From assembly GCF_040605455.1 (NCBI RefSeq), contig NZ_JBEXCV010000057.1:1-50068 (forward strand): DNA of 50,068 nucleotides. The letters run 5' to 3'. The number at the start of each line of letters is the position of its first letter. Positions within the stretch are counted from its first letter, which is position 1. This stretch comes from Embleya sp040605455. GTDB lineage: Bacteria > Actinomycetota > Actinomycetes > Streptomycetales > Streptomycetaceae. The notes below the pieces were generated by a model. That model was given only the letters and a program-made list of their open reading frames with translations. It had not been told where the DNA came from and did not search any database. Both the position numbers and the translations under genes were made by a program. Of this stretch, positions 23,797-32,400 are shown piece by piece.

Positions 23797-25386
23797 GTGC
23801 CCGAAAGCGGCGTCCCGCTCCGCGAACTGCTGGCCGCCCTCGGCGGCCCGGTCGGCGACGGCCCGGTCCGGGTGGCCGCAGCCGGCGGCGGCCTGGAGGG
23901 CCTGGTCCGGCATGTGTCGATCCTGGACCCCGAGGAGGAGCCGCACGCGATGCCGGGCGACCTGCTCCTGGCGGTCGGCCTGCGCGGCCGGGCGGCGGCG
24001 GGCACGGTCCGGGCAGCGGGCGCGGCCGGCGCGGTGGCGGTCGCGGTCAAGGGCGAACACGCGGCGCTGCGCGAAGTGGCCGACGCGGCGGGTGTGGTGC
24101 TGCTCTCGGTGCGCCCGGAGGCCCGCTGGGAGCAGGTCGCCGCCCTCGCCCACGCCGCGTTGGACGAGCGGCCGGACGCCGAACCCCCGGACGGAGGAGA
24201 CCTGTTCTCGCTCGCCCAGACCACCGCGATGCTCACCGGTGGCGGGGTGAGCATCGAGGACAGCGCCAACCGGGTGCTCGCCTACTCGCGCGCGACCGGG
24301 CCGGACGAGGCGGACGAGCTGCGCCGGTTGTCCATCCTGGGCTGGCAGGGGCCGGAGGAGTACATGGCCCGGCTGCGCGACTGGGGCGTCTTCCACCGGC
24401 TGCGCACCACGGCCGAGGTGGTCGCCGTCGAGGAGCGCCCGGACCTGGGCATCCGCCGCCGGCTCGCGGTGGGCGTGCACGCGGGTGGGCGCTGGCTGGG
24501 CACGATCTGGGTACAGGAGGGCCGGCAGCCGCTCGCCGAGCGGGCCGAGGAGGTGCTGCTCGGCGCGGCGAGGGTGGCCACGCTGCACCTGGTCCGGCGA
24601 CGTACCCGGCTGCCCGCCGAGGCCGGCGTGACCCGGGAGAGCGTCGCGGGCCTGCTCACCGGCGCGGTCGCGGCCCGGACCGCCGCCGTGCAGCTGGGTC
24701 TGGACCCGGTGCGGCCGGTGCTGGTCATCGGCTTCGCGGTACAGGCGAGTACGCCGGACGAGTCGTCCCAGGAACTGGCCCGGACCGAGTTGGCCAACCT
24801 GGTCTCGGTGTACGCGGCGGCCCGGCACAGCCACGCGCAGGTCGCGTCGCTGGGCCCGCGGTTGTACGTACTGCTGTCCGCGCCGCCGGCCGAATCGGTG
24901 GCGCTCGGTTGGGCGCACGAGATCGCCGAGGCCGCGCACGGCCACCTGGACCTGGCGGTGCGCGGAGCGGTGGGCGATCCGGCGCCGAGCCTGGCCCGCA
25001 CGGTGGCGGCTCGGGAATCGGTCGACCGGGTTTTGGACGCGATGGCGGCCGGCGGCGTGTCGGCCGAGGTGGCGGCGCTGTCCGAGGTGCGTCCGGAGGT
25101 GCTGTACGGCGAGGTCCAGGCGCTGCTGACCGACCAACGGCACATCCGGGACCCCCGGTTGATCGCGCTGCGGGCGCATGACGCCGAGCACGACACCCAG
25201 TACGCGGACTCGGTGCTGGCCTGGCTGGACGCACTGGGCGACGTGCGTGCCGCGGCGGCGGGGCTGCACATCCACCCCAACACGCTGCGCTACCGGATCC
25301 GCCGGGCCGGCGAACTCACCGGCCTGGACTGGACCGACCCCAAGACCCGCCTGCTCGCCGCGTTGCTGCTGCGGCTGCCGGAGTGA
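23797..25386 (+). CDS. PucR-family transcriptional regulator, probable activator of proline use
   Basis: A 529-residue protein starting at GTG 23797 with GAAGGGG upstream. The N-terminal PucR ligand domain covers about residues 1-130 (PLRELLAAL, GLEGLVRHVSILDPEE, MPGDLLLAVGLRG). A GAF-like/CdaR middle follows, and the C-terminal helix-turn-helix of the PucR/CdaR type ends the protein (SVLAWLDALGDVRAAAAGLH, IHPNTLRYRIRRAGELTGLD). It is divergent from the proline operon across 279 bases. Proline-operon regulators of this family are known in actinobacteria, so activation of put genes in response to proline is the likely role. Confidence 0.85.
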   Translation: MPESGVPLRELLAALGGPVGDGPVRVAAAGGGLEGLVRHVSILDPEEEPHAMPGDLLLAVGLRGRAAAGTVRAAGAAGAVAVAVKGEHAALREVADAAGVVLLSVRPEARWEQVAALAHAALDERPDAEPPDGGDLFSLAQTTAMLTGGGVSIEDSANRVLAYSRATGPDEADELRRLSILGWQGPEEYMARLRDWGVFHRLRTTAEVVAVEERPDLGIRRRLAVGVHAGGRWLGTIWVQEGRQPLAERAEEVLLGAARVATLHLVRRRTRLPAEAGVTRESVAGLLTGAVAARTAAVQLGLDPVRPVLVIGFAVQASTPDESSQELARTELANLVSVYAAARHSHAQVASLGPRLYVLLSAPPAESVALGWAHEIAEAAHGHLDLAVRGAVGDPAPSLARTVAARESVDRVLDAMAAGGVSAEVAALSEVRPEVLYGEVQALLTDQRHIRDPRLIALRAHDAEHDTQYADSVLAWLDALGDVRAAAAGLHIHPNTLRYRIRRAGELTGLDWTDPKTRLLAALLLRLPE

Positions 25387-25400
25387 GGGTGAGTCGGGGG

Positions 25401-25637
25401 CGGTCCGATGAACGGGCGACGCATGCCGGATCGTTCGGTGCACGGGCCGTGGGACGCGATCGACCCGGTGGACGAGCCGTGGTTTGCGGGCGGTCCGGCG
25501 AACGGGCGGGGGGCGCCGCTCCGTTCGGCGAAAGAGCCGCGGTTCGCGGGCGGTCCGGCGAACCGGCCACGGGCGCGTCGTTCGGCGAACGAGCCGTGGG
25601 ACGCGATCGGTCCGGCGGACGGGCGGTCGGCCGCGAC
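25401..25637. repeat. Degenerate 30-bp tandem repeats between the PucR and SDR genes
   Basis: Units of 30 bases (occasionally 27) alternate two related forms; the core CGGTCCGGCG recurs at 25491, 25551 and 25608, with degenerate copies at 25401 and 25461. The period is a multiple of three. In the frame that continues from the PucR gene after its stop, the array spells 10-residue blocks such as EPWFAGGPAN and SANEPWDAIG, with high G/C third positions by eye. Another + frame (GTG 25383, overlapping the PucR stop as GTGA, to TGA 25667) would give a 94-residue Arg/Gly-rich protein. Neither is a confident gene; the tract may be a former C-terminal extension of PucR. Confidence 0.6.
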
Positions 25638-25656
25638 CCGCCCGACAGCGGAACGC

Positions 25657-26448
25657 TCAGACCCTGATGCCCAGTTCGGCCAACAGGTCCAGGCTCACGT
25701 ACTCGCCCCCGGTCCGCGACGCAGGTCCGTCGCACAATTCGAGGGTGGCGGAGACCATTTGGTCCATGGTCTCGATCTGATCGGGCCGCAACTGCCCGCC
25801 GACCAACTCCTCCGCACCCTCGCTGAGCACCGCGGCTCGCGGCTCGATGGTGTTCACCCGGATCCCGGTCCCGTACAGCTCCGCGGCCAACGCGTTGGTG
25901 ATCCGGTTCAACGCGGCCTTGGACGCCCCGTACACCGCGGTCTTGGTACCCAGCACACCCGGTTCGAACGGCGGCCCCGCCCACGGCCGCGCGGTGCCGC
26001 TGCTCACGTTCACGATCCAGCCCTCGCCGCGGCCGGCCATCGCCGGCACCACCGCCTGACACAACTCCATCGGGGCAAGCACGTTCACCTCGAAGTGCAG
26101 CCGGGCACGTCGCTGCGGATAGACCCGCAACGACGCGTAGGAGGCCATCGCCGCGTTGTTGACCAGGATGTCGATCGGCCCGCCGAGCCCGTCCTCGGCG
26201 GCGGGTACGATCCGGGCCCGCTGCGCCTCGTCGGACAGATCGGCCACCACCACCGCGCTGCGCCGGCCGTGCCGGGCGATCAGCGTCTCGGTCCGCTCCA
26301 ACGACCCGGCCAGGTTCCCCTGACGCAACGTCCGTGCGGTGACCGCCACATCGGCTCCCTCGGCAGCGAGCCGCACCGCCAACGCCGCACCGATTCCCCT
26401 GCTGGCCCCGGTGATCAATGCTCTACGTCCCTCGAACCGCTTGGCCAC
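25657..26448 (-). CDS. Short-chain dehydrogenase/reductase (SDR)
   Basis: A 263-residue classical SDR. The nucleotide-binding motif is ALITGASRGIG, followed by VVVADLSDE and DILVNNAAMASY. The catalytic serine is in IVNVSSGTARPW and the catalytic pair in YGASKAALN, so Tyr and Lys are intact. The N-terminal TARTL region suggests NADP preference, but this is weak. The substrate is unknown. It is convergent with the PucR gene across the 30-bp repeat tract, and nothing near it indicates a pathway. It starts at ATG 26448; about 250 bases without an evident gene separate it from the next gene. Confidence 0.9.
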   Translation of the reverse strand: MAKRFEGRRALITGASRGIGAALAVRLAAEGADVAVTARTLRQGNLAGSLERTETLIARHGRRSAVVVADLSDEAQRARIVPAAEDGLGGPIDILVNNAAMASYASLRVYPQRRARLHFEVNVLAPMELCQAVVPAMAGRGEGWIVNVSSGTARPWAGPPFEPGVLGTKTAVYGASKAALNRITNALAAELYGTGIRVNTIEPRAAVLSEGAEELVGGQLRPDQIETMDQMVSATLELCDGPASRTGGEYVSLDLLAELGIRV

Positions 26449-26701
26449 GGCGTCCCTCCCCTGGTTCCGGACAACTGCCTGCCGACACCATCCTCACAAC
26501 AGTGGACTAGGTCAACCATCAGAACCGGAAATCCCACGACCCGGGATCCACGTTCGGGCCGCCACCGGCCGAATCGCATCCCACGAGTTCGCCCGGATCG
26601 ATCCCACCGACGGCTGCGATACGGCCACTGCCGCAAAGCCGTCTGAGTAGGCTGTGCGCTTGATGTTCGCGTGATCGTCGGTAACTCGGGGGAGATACGA
26701 C

Positions 26702-27247
26702 ATGAGGGTCAACAAGCAGCTCGGCATCCTGGGCGCGGCGATCGTCCTGGCCGCCGGAATCGGAACGGCCGTCGCCCTCAGCGGCGCGGACGGGGATGGT
26801 AAGAGCTCGAAGGCGGCAGGGCCCGTGCCGGCCTGGTGCCTGGACTCACCCACCGACTATCACAGCCCGAACCACGGCGGTTGCGTCATCATCGCCGGCT
26901 GCCAGCACATACATAAGATCTTCGACCTGGACGACATCCTGGCGAAGGAGAACCCGATCGGCTCGTCCGGCTACCGCGGCGATACCGACGTGGCCGCGGT
27001 ACTCAAGCAGATCCGGGACCTGACCACCGAGGAACTGAACACCCCCAACATTCCCCCGCCGATCAAGCGCGCCCGCGAGTCGGACATCGGCCACCTCACC
27101 CGGGCGATCACCCTGTACGAGGAGAAGGGCGACTGGACGCGGGCCAACCTCGACCGGACGCTGGACATGAAAGGGGGAGCCATGGCTTGCCTGAACCTCA
27201 CGGCCGATCTGCACAACCCGGCGGCCTCTCCCAACGCGTTCAAGTAG
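26702..27247 (+). CDS. Exported or membrane-anchored protein of unknown function, kinase partner
   Basis: A 181-residue protein starting at ATG 26702 behind GGGGGAG. The N-terminus has a short basic stretch and a hydrophobic helix (LGILGAAIVLAAGIGTAVAL) like an uncleaved signal anchor. The outer part has four cysteines, three of them clustered (PAWCLDSP, HGGCVIIAGCQHIH), and a helical region ending in MACLNLTADLHNP. I do not recognise a domain. The Ser/Thr kinase gene follows 33 bases downstream in the same direction, so the two are probably co-transcribed. Confidence 0.6.
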   Translation: MRVNKQLGILGAAIVLAAGIGTAVALSGADGDGKSSKAAGPVPAWCLDSPTDYHSPNHGGCVIIAGCQHIHKIFDLDDILAKENPIGSSGYRGDTDVAAVLKQIRDLTTEELNTPNIPPPIKRARESDIGHLTRAITLYEEKGDWTRANLDRTLDMKGGAMACLNLTADLHNPAASPNAFK

Positions 27248-27280
27248 AGCCCTGGCCTGCTACCGAGAACCCGGGAATTC

Positions 27281-28678
27281 ATGAGCGTGCACGCAGGGGT
27301 GCTGATCGCAGGGCGGTACCGGTTGGTCGCCAGACTCGGCGGCGGCGGCATGGGCGAGGTCTGGCAGGCGCGCGACCTCAGTCTGAACGTCGACGTCGCC
27401 GTCAAGACCGTTCGCAACGTGGCGGAGGATCCCGAACGGCGCAGGGCGGCAATCGCCTACGCCCGGAAGGAGGCACAGCACGCCGCCGCGCTCCGGGACC
27501 ACCCCAACATCGTGGCCGTCCACGATGTCGTCGAGCACGACGGCGCACCGGTCACGATCATGCGCCTGGTGCAGGGGCGGTCCGTGGCGCAGTTGCTGGA
27601 CGCCGCACCGGGCGGGCTGGACGAGGCGACCGTGGAGCGCATCGCCCTCGGGGTGCTGGACGCCCTCGACGCGGCACACCGCGCCGGGATCCGCCACCGG
27701 GACGTAAAGCCACCCAACGTCATGGTCACCGACGCCGGGCATGTGTTGCTCACCGACTTCGGCATCGCCAAGCACGGTGCCGACACCCGGATCACCCGCG
27801 ACGGGGCGGTGGTCGGTACGGTCGCGTACATCGCCCCGGAACGCCTGATGGGCCAGGATCTGCCGGCCGGGGACGTCTGGTCCCTGGGCGTGACGCTCTA
27901 TCAGGCGGCCACCGGGATCTCCCCCTTCGAGCGCGACTCGGCCCCGGCCTCCATCCACGCCATCACCCACCACCAGCCGCCGCGCCCCGCAGCCGGTGCC
28001 CTGACATCGGCGATCGTGGCGATGCTCGACAAGGATCCCTCGACACGGGCGGGCGTCGCCCAGGTCCGCCGGATGCTGGGCGACGAGGTGGTGGCGATCC
28101 CGCGCAAGCGCGAATGGCTCGCGCCTGCACTGTCGGTCGTCGCCGTCACAATGGCCGGGCTGCTGGCCTTCGCAGTGACCAACGCGCTCAAGGACGACTC
28201 CGACACCCCCGAATCCATGCCGTCCGACCGTGGCACCAGCACGCCCGCCGCCACCACACCCGTCACCACCGCCCCGACGGTGAGCACCAGCCCCAAGTCC
28301 GCCAAGGCCACCGGCAGTCCCGGGCCGGACGCGAGCTTGTGCACCGCAGCGGTGACCATCTCGTCCAACGCACTCCAGCTGTCGATCATCGGGATGAACG
28401 ACCCCAACAACAGCCCGGTCGACCGGATGACGTCCGCGGTGCAGCCGCTGCGGACCGGGACGACCCAGGTCAACGAGGTCGCCGGTCACGCCACGACGCC
28501 GGCCGCCAAGGCGAAGATCCAAGCCATGGCCAACGACCTGACCGCGATGGCGGACGCGCTCTACGCGCAACTCCCGGCCATCCGGAGCGGGCAGGACTTC
28601 AACACCAAGGCCGCCGACCTGGCAGGCAAGCAACTGCGAACCGATGCGGGCGACCTCGGCAGCATCTGCTGGACCTGA
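27281..28678 (+). CDS. Membrane Ser/Thr protein kinase (Hanks type)
   Basis: A 465-residue kinase. The kinase domain covers residues 8-265: glycine loop ARLGGGGMGEVWQARD, catalytic Lys in DVAVKTVRN, HRDVKPPNVM, DFGIAKHG, VGTVAYIAPERL and GDVWSLGVTLYQAATG. All invariant residues are present. One membrane helix at about 283-305 (WLAPALSVVAVTMAGLLAFAV) is followed by a Thr/Pro/Ser-rich linker and an extracytoplasmic domain of about 140 residues with two Cys (DASLCTAAV and the C-terminal ICWT). There are no PASTA repeats. The exported protein encoded upstream may be a partner or ligand; that is inference. Confidence 0.92.
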   Translation: MSVHAGVLIAGRYRLVARLGGGGMGEVWQARDLSLNVDVAVKTVRNVAEDPERRRAAIAYARKEAQHAAALRDHPNIVAVHDVVEHDGAPVTIMRLVQGRSVAQLLDAAPGGLDEATVERIALGVLDALDAAHRAGIRHRDVKPPNVMVTDAGHVLLTDFGIAKHGADTRITRDGAVVGTVAYIAPERLMGQDLPAGDVWSLGVTLYQAATGISPFERDSAPASIHAITHHQPPRPAAGALTSAIVAMLDKDPSTRAGVAQVRRMLGDEVVAIPRKREWLAPALSVVAVTMAGLLAFAVTNALKDDSDTPESMPSDRGTSTPAATTPVTTAPTVSTSPKSAKATGSPGPDASLCTAAVTISSNALQLSIIGMNDPNNSPVDRMTSAVQPLRTGTTQVNEVAGHATTPAAKAKIQAMANDLTAMADALYAQLPAIRSGQDFNTKAADLAGKQLRTDAGDLGSICWT

Positions 28679-28783
28679 GCCGGAACCACCGTCGTCCGTG
28701 GCGAGCGCATCGAGCTGCCGAACACGCTTGCGGAGAACCACGCCGTTCTCCCCGAGGACCGCCGCGAGGAGTTCGACAAGGAC

Positions 28784-28942
28784 ATGTACGAGACCCCGCT
28801 CGATCGGCTCGAACGCGATGCCATCCTGCACTGGGCGCTCCCTCCGGAAGTGCAGGAGGACGGTGAGGCCGTGCACGCGCGTCTCAAGGCCGGCGACTTC
28901 TTCAGCGGCTGCGCGGACCGAGACGGTAGCGCGATCACATGA
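28784..28942 (+). pseudogene. Small remnant ORF after the kinase gene, coupled to a second fragment
   Basis: Coding-like sequence in the kinase frame resumes after the kinase stop (RGERIELPNTLAENH, LPEDRREEFDKDMYETPLDR, HWALPPEVQEDGEAVHARLK) up to TGA 28942. There is no usable start before ATG 28784, which would give 52 residues. A second frame (MSYRVQYTNPDGMRL) starts at 28939 with an ATGA overlap, then loses coding character at about 29000, where the convergent gene begins. Two linked, truncated small genes suggest a broken pair, possibly toxin-antitoxin-like, but no family is recognised. Confidence 0.35.
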
Positions 28943-29008
28943 GCTACCGCGTGCAATACACGAACCCGGACGGGATGCGACTCGGTTCGGGTGACGTCCG
29001 GGCATCGG

Positions 29009-29431
29009 TCAGTGGGGGATGTCCACCGGGGGTAGGACGTCGGCTGTGGGGGAGAAGCGGGTGGGGATGGCGAAGGTGCTCTTGGTGGGTGGGGGTTCCT
29101 GGTGGTCGGCGGCGGAGTCGGTGCGGCGGAGGACGACCAGGCCCGCGATCGGTGGGGGAGGGGCGTCGGGGGTCAGGAAGGGCTCGTCGGCGACGCCGGC
29201 GAAGGCCTCGCGGGCGGTGGTTGCCGGGTCGGGAGCGGCGTACTCCAGGATGTCGGCGCCCAATCGGCGGCCGGTGTTGCGCAGGTGCAGGTAGGCCGTC
29301 GTGCAGTCCTCACGCTCGACGGTGCCGCAGGCCTCGGCCAGTGCGCGCTCGTAGGCGGCGTGCACCTCGGGCGGGGTGGCCGCCGGGGTGATCCCGAGGA
29401 CGTCGTAGGGCGATCGCTCCGATGCGGGCAT
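29009..29431 (-). CDS. Small J-domain-like protein
   Basis: A 140-residue soluble protein starting at ATG 29431. The first 60 residues (YDVLGITPAATPPEVHAAYERAL, later TTAYLHLRNTGRRLGADILEY) follow the pattern of a DnaJ-like helical hairpin, but the HPD tripeptide needed to stimulate Hsp70 is missing. The rest is Pro/Asp-rich and probably disordered, ending FSPTADVLPPVDIPH. Its gene begins 46 bases after the large TPR gene on the same strand, so the two are likely co-expressed. A role as an adaptor for the TPR protein is possible. Confidence 0.6.
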   Translation of the reverse strand: MPASERSPYDVLGITPAATPPEVHAAYERALAEACGTVEREDCTTAYLHLRNTGRRLGADILEYAAPDPATTAREAFAGVADEPFLTPDAPPPPIAGLVVLRRTDSAADHQEPPPTKSTFAIPTRFSPTADVLPPVDIPH

Positions 29432-29477
29432 GTTCCGTGCTCCGAGGTGCGCTTGGTGGGGAATATCGATCAATCGC

Positions 29478-32400
29478 TCAGTAGTAGCCGTGGATTCGGG
29501 CTCGGATCTCGTCCAGGATCTCCCGGGTGCCTTCGGTCGGGTGGTATTCGTTCGCGCGCTCCAGGTGTACGAGCGCCGTGTGGTTGTGGCCCATGTTCGC
29601 TTGCCGAACCCCCTCGTTGTGCAGCGCCAGGGCCAACAGCACGGTGTTCTCGGGGGTCGACGGGATCGCCTCCAGGGTGCGGATCGTGTCCTGATAGCGC
29701 TCCTCGCGCAGGTACACCGCCACCAGCGCGTCCCGCAGCCTCGGTTCCTCGTGCTCGCCGAGCGCCCGCGTGAGCACCTCGATCGCCTCGTAGGCGCCGT
29801 CCTTGGCGAGCAGGTCGTAGGCCCGGTCCACGACCACCACGATCCACGCCTCGCGCAGCGACTCGATCTCCAAGCCGTCGGCGATCTCGCGGCGCAGCAG
29901 TTGCTCCGCGACCTCGTAGTGCCGCGCGTAGTAGTGGTTGAACGCCAACGCCCGGCGGATGGGCGGGTCGTCGCCGTAGTGCCGGGCCTCCTCCAGGAGA
30001 TCGATGGCCCGGTCGAAGTCCTCGTCCCGCTCGCGCGCCTGCGCCGCCTCCACCAGCAGCGCGGCCACCCGACGGCGAGCCTCGGCCGCGACCGACGAGC
30101 CGGAGACTGCCGAGCCGGTGACCGAGGGTCCGGAGACCGCCGATCCCGAGACCGGTGAATCCGCGACCGCCGATCCCGGGGCCGAGGATCCTGCGGTCGA
30201 AGGGCCCTCCCCGGCACCCGCGTCCGCGAGTTCGAGCGCCTCGCGCATCGCCGCCACCGCCTGCTCGCGCGCACCGCCGCGCAACGCGAGTCGCTCGGCG
30301 CTCAGGAACAGCGCGTTGGTCAGCCCGATCCGACCCGCCTCACCGGGATCGAGCGCGTGCGCTTCACGCATCGCCACGACCGCCTCCGCGACGGCCGCGT
30401 CGGTGTTCCTCGCCAACAGCTCCATCACCAGCCCACGCAGCGCGCCGGCGGCAAGCGCCCGTACCGACTCGTCGTCCGGAGTCAGCTCCAGCGCCCGGCG
30501 GACCAGCGCGATCGCGTCGCGGTACAGCTTGCGTTCGTGCTCCCGCCGGGCGAGTTGCGCGTAAGCCCCGGCCAATGCCTCGCGCAGGCCCGGCCCGTCC
30601 GGAGCCAAGGCCCATGAGCGTTCCAACAGCCTGGCCGTCTGCCCGTGTTCATTCGGGTCGGCGGCCAACACGGCCTGTGCGGCCCGAACTCCGACCTCGG
30701 CCGCCAGGTTCGTTGCATCGGCCGGGATCGGCGCGGCCTGCTCCAGACACGCCAGGGCCTGCGCCCATTCCCCGCGCTCGCCCAGATACCGGGCCCGGGC
30801 CAGATGTGCCCGAGCAAGCAGCGCGGCCACGCCGGGCGTCGCGGCCGGCCCGGCCAGACCGGCCAGTGCGGTCAGGCCGGTGATCGCCTCGTCGAACCGG
30901 CCCGCGTCGATCAGGTGGTGGTACACGCCCAACGGGCCGAGCAGGTCGGCGGTGTGCGGATCCACCGCGGCCAGGACGGCGGCGGCGAGTTCGCGGCCCG
31001 CCGGTGAGCCGTGCTCGGGGTCGGCGACCCGCGCCAGGAACAGCGGACCGCAGGCGATCGAGGCCGGCGCCGGCTCGGTGTGCGCGACGCGTTCGGTCGC
31101 GGCCACCTCCAGCGACCAGCGCTGCGCCAGTTCGCGGTACAGCGCGGCCACCGCGCCCTCGCTCTGCCCGGCGCGCTCACCCAACTCGCGGTGCACCCGC
31201 TCGATCTGCTCGGTGCGCGCGGTCCGGATCTGTTCGGCGGAGATCTCCCGCCCGGTGCGTGCCTCCAGGTCGATCCAGAACCTCGGGCTGTACAGCACCG
31301 CAGCCCAAGTACCGCACACCAGCTGCCACATCGCGGTGGTGTGCCCCGCGCCGCCGGCCGATCCGGCGCGCAGCGCGGACAGCGCCAGACACTGGAGGTT
31401 GCGCACATCGGTGGGTACCGCGCGTTCCAGGTCGAGCCGGATCGCGATCGAGGCGTCGTGCCGATCCGCGCGGGCGTGCGCCAGCGCCTGCCACGAGCGC
31501 AGCAGCGGCCTGGCCCGGCGTACCTGCGGCAACTCCGGCACCAGCCGCGCGGCCCGCTCCACGTCCGCCGCCGCAGCCACCAGGTCGGCGCTGTGCACGG
31601 CGGCCCGGCGCACATACACCCGGGCCGCGATCAGCCGTCCTTCCTCGGTCGCCCCGGGGCCGGCCAACACCTGTTCCAGGCCCGCCAACGCCGTGTCGTG
31701 GTCGCCGCGTTGGGCGCGCAACAGCGCCAGCAGGTGGTGCGCCGAGGTACGGTCGTCGCCGCGGGCCCACCGGATCAGCTCGGCCTCCGCCGCATCGCCC
31801 GCCCCGGCCCGATGGGCGCACGCGGTCAACGCGGCCAACATCGAGTCCACGCAACCACCACAACGCGCGGGCAGTTCGCCGCCGGCTGCCCCTGGAGCGC
31901 TCAGCCCGCCGATCCCGCCGTGCCCACCGACCCCGTCGACGTCACCGATCCCGCCGACCACACCAAGCCCGCCGAAGCCATCGACCCCACCCAGCACCCC
32001 ATGGTCCCCGCAATAGGCCCGTCCGCACTGGCCACAAGCCGCCCGCGCCGATGCCGCACATCCCGCCGTCTCGCACATCGCCGCGCGCGGTTCCGGCTCC
32101 ACCGGCCCGGGCACCACCAGCGCCTGCCGGTACGCCTCGGCCGCGTCGCCCCACCGGCGGCCCCGCGCGGCATGCATCCCGCGCACCGCCCACGCGGCCG
32201 GTTCGGCCTCCACCAGCGCGCCCAGCGGCACCGTGCCCGCGCCGAGCGCCAGCCGGGCCAGCGGTGCCAGGTGCCCCACCCGCGGATCGGCCACCGGATC
32301 GAGCGCGGCCGACAACCGCACGGCGACCGCCGGTTCGCCCGCGTACAGCGCCGCGATCGCCAGATGCACCCGGATCCGCCGATCCCCTGGCACCAGCGCG

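Noticed and set aside
28939..29008. RelE-type toxin start (MSYRVQYT)
   Set aside because: The first residues recall RelE toxins, but only about 20 residues precede the loss of coding character, too few for an assignment.
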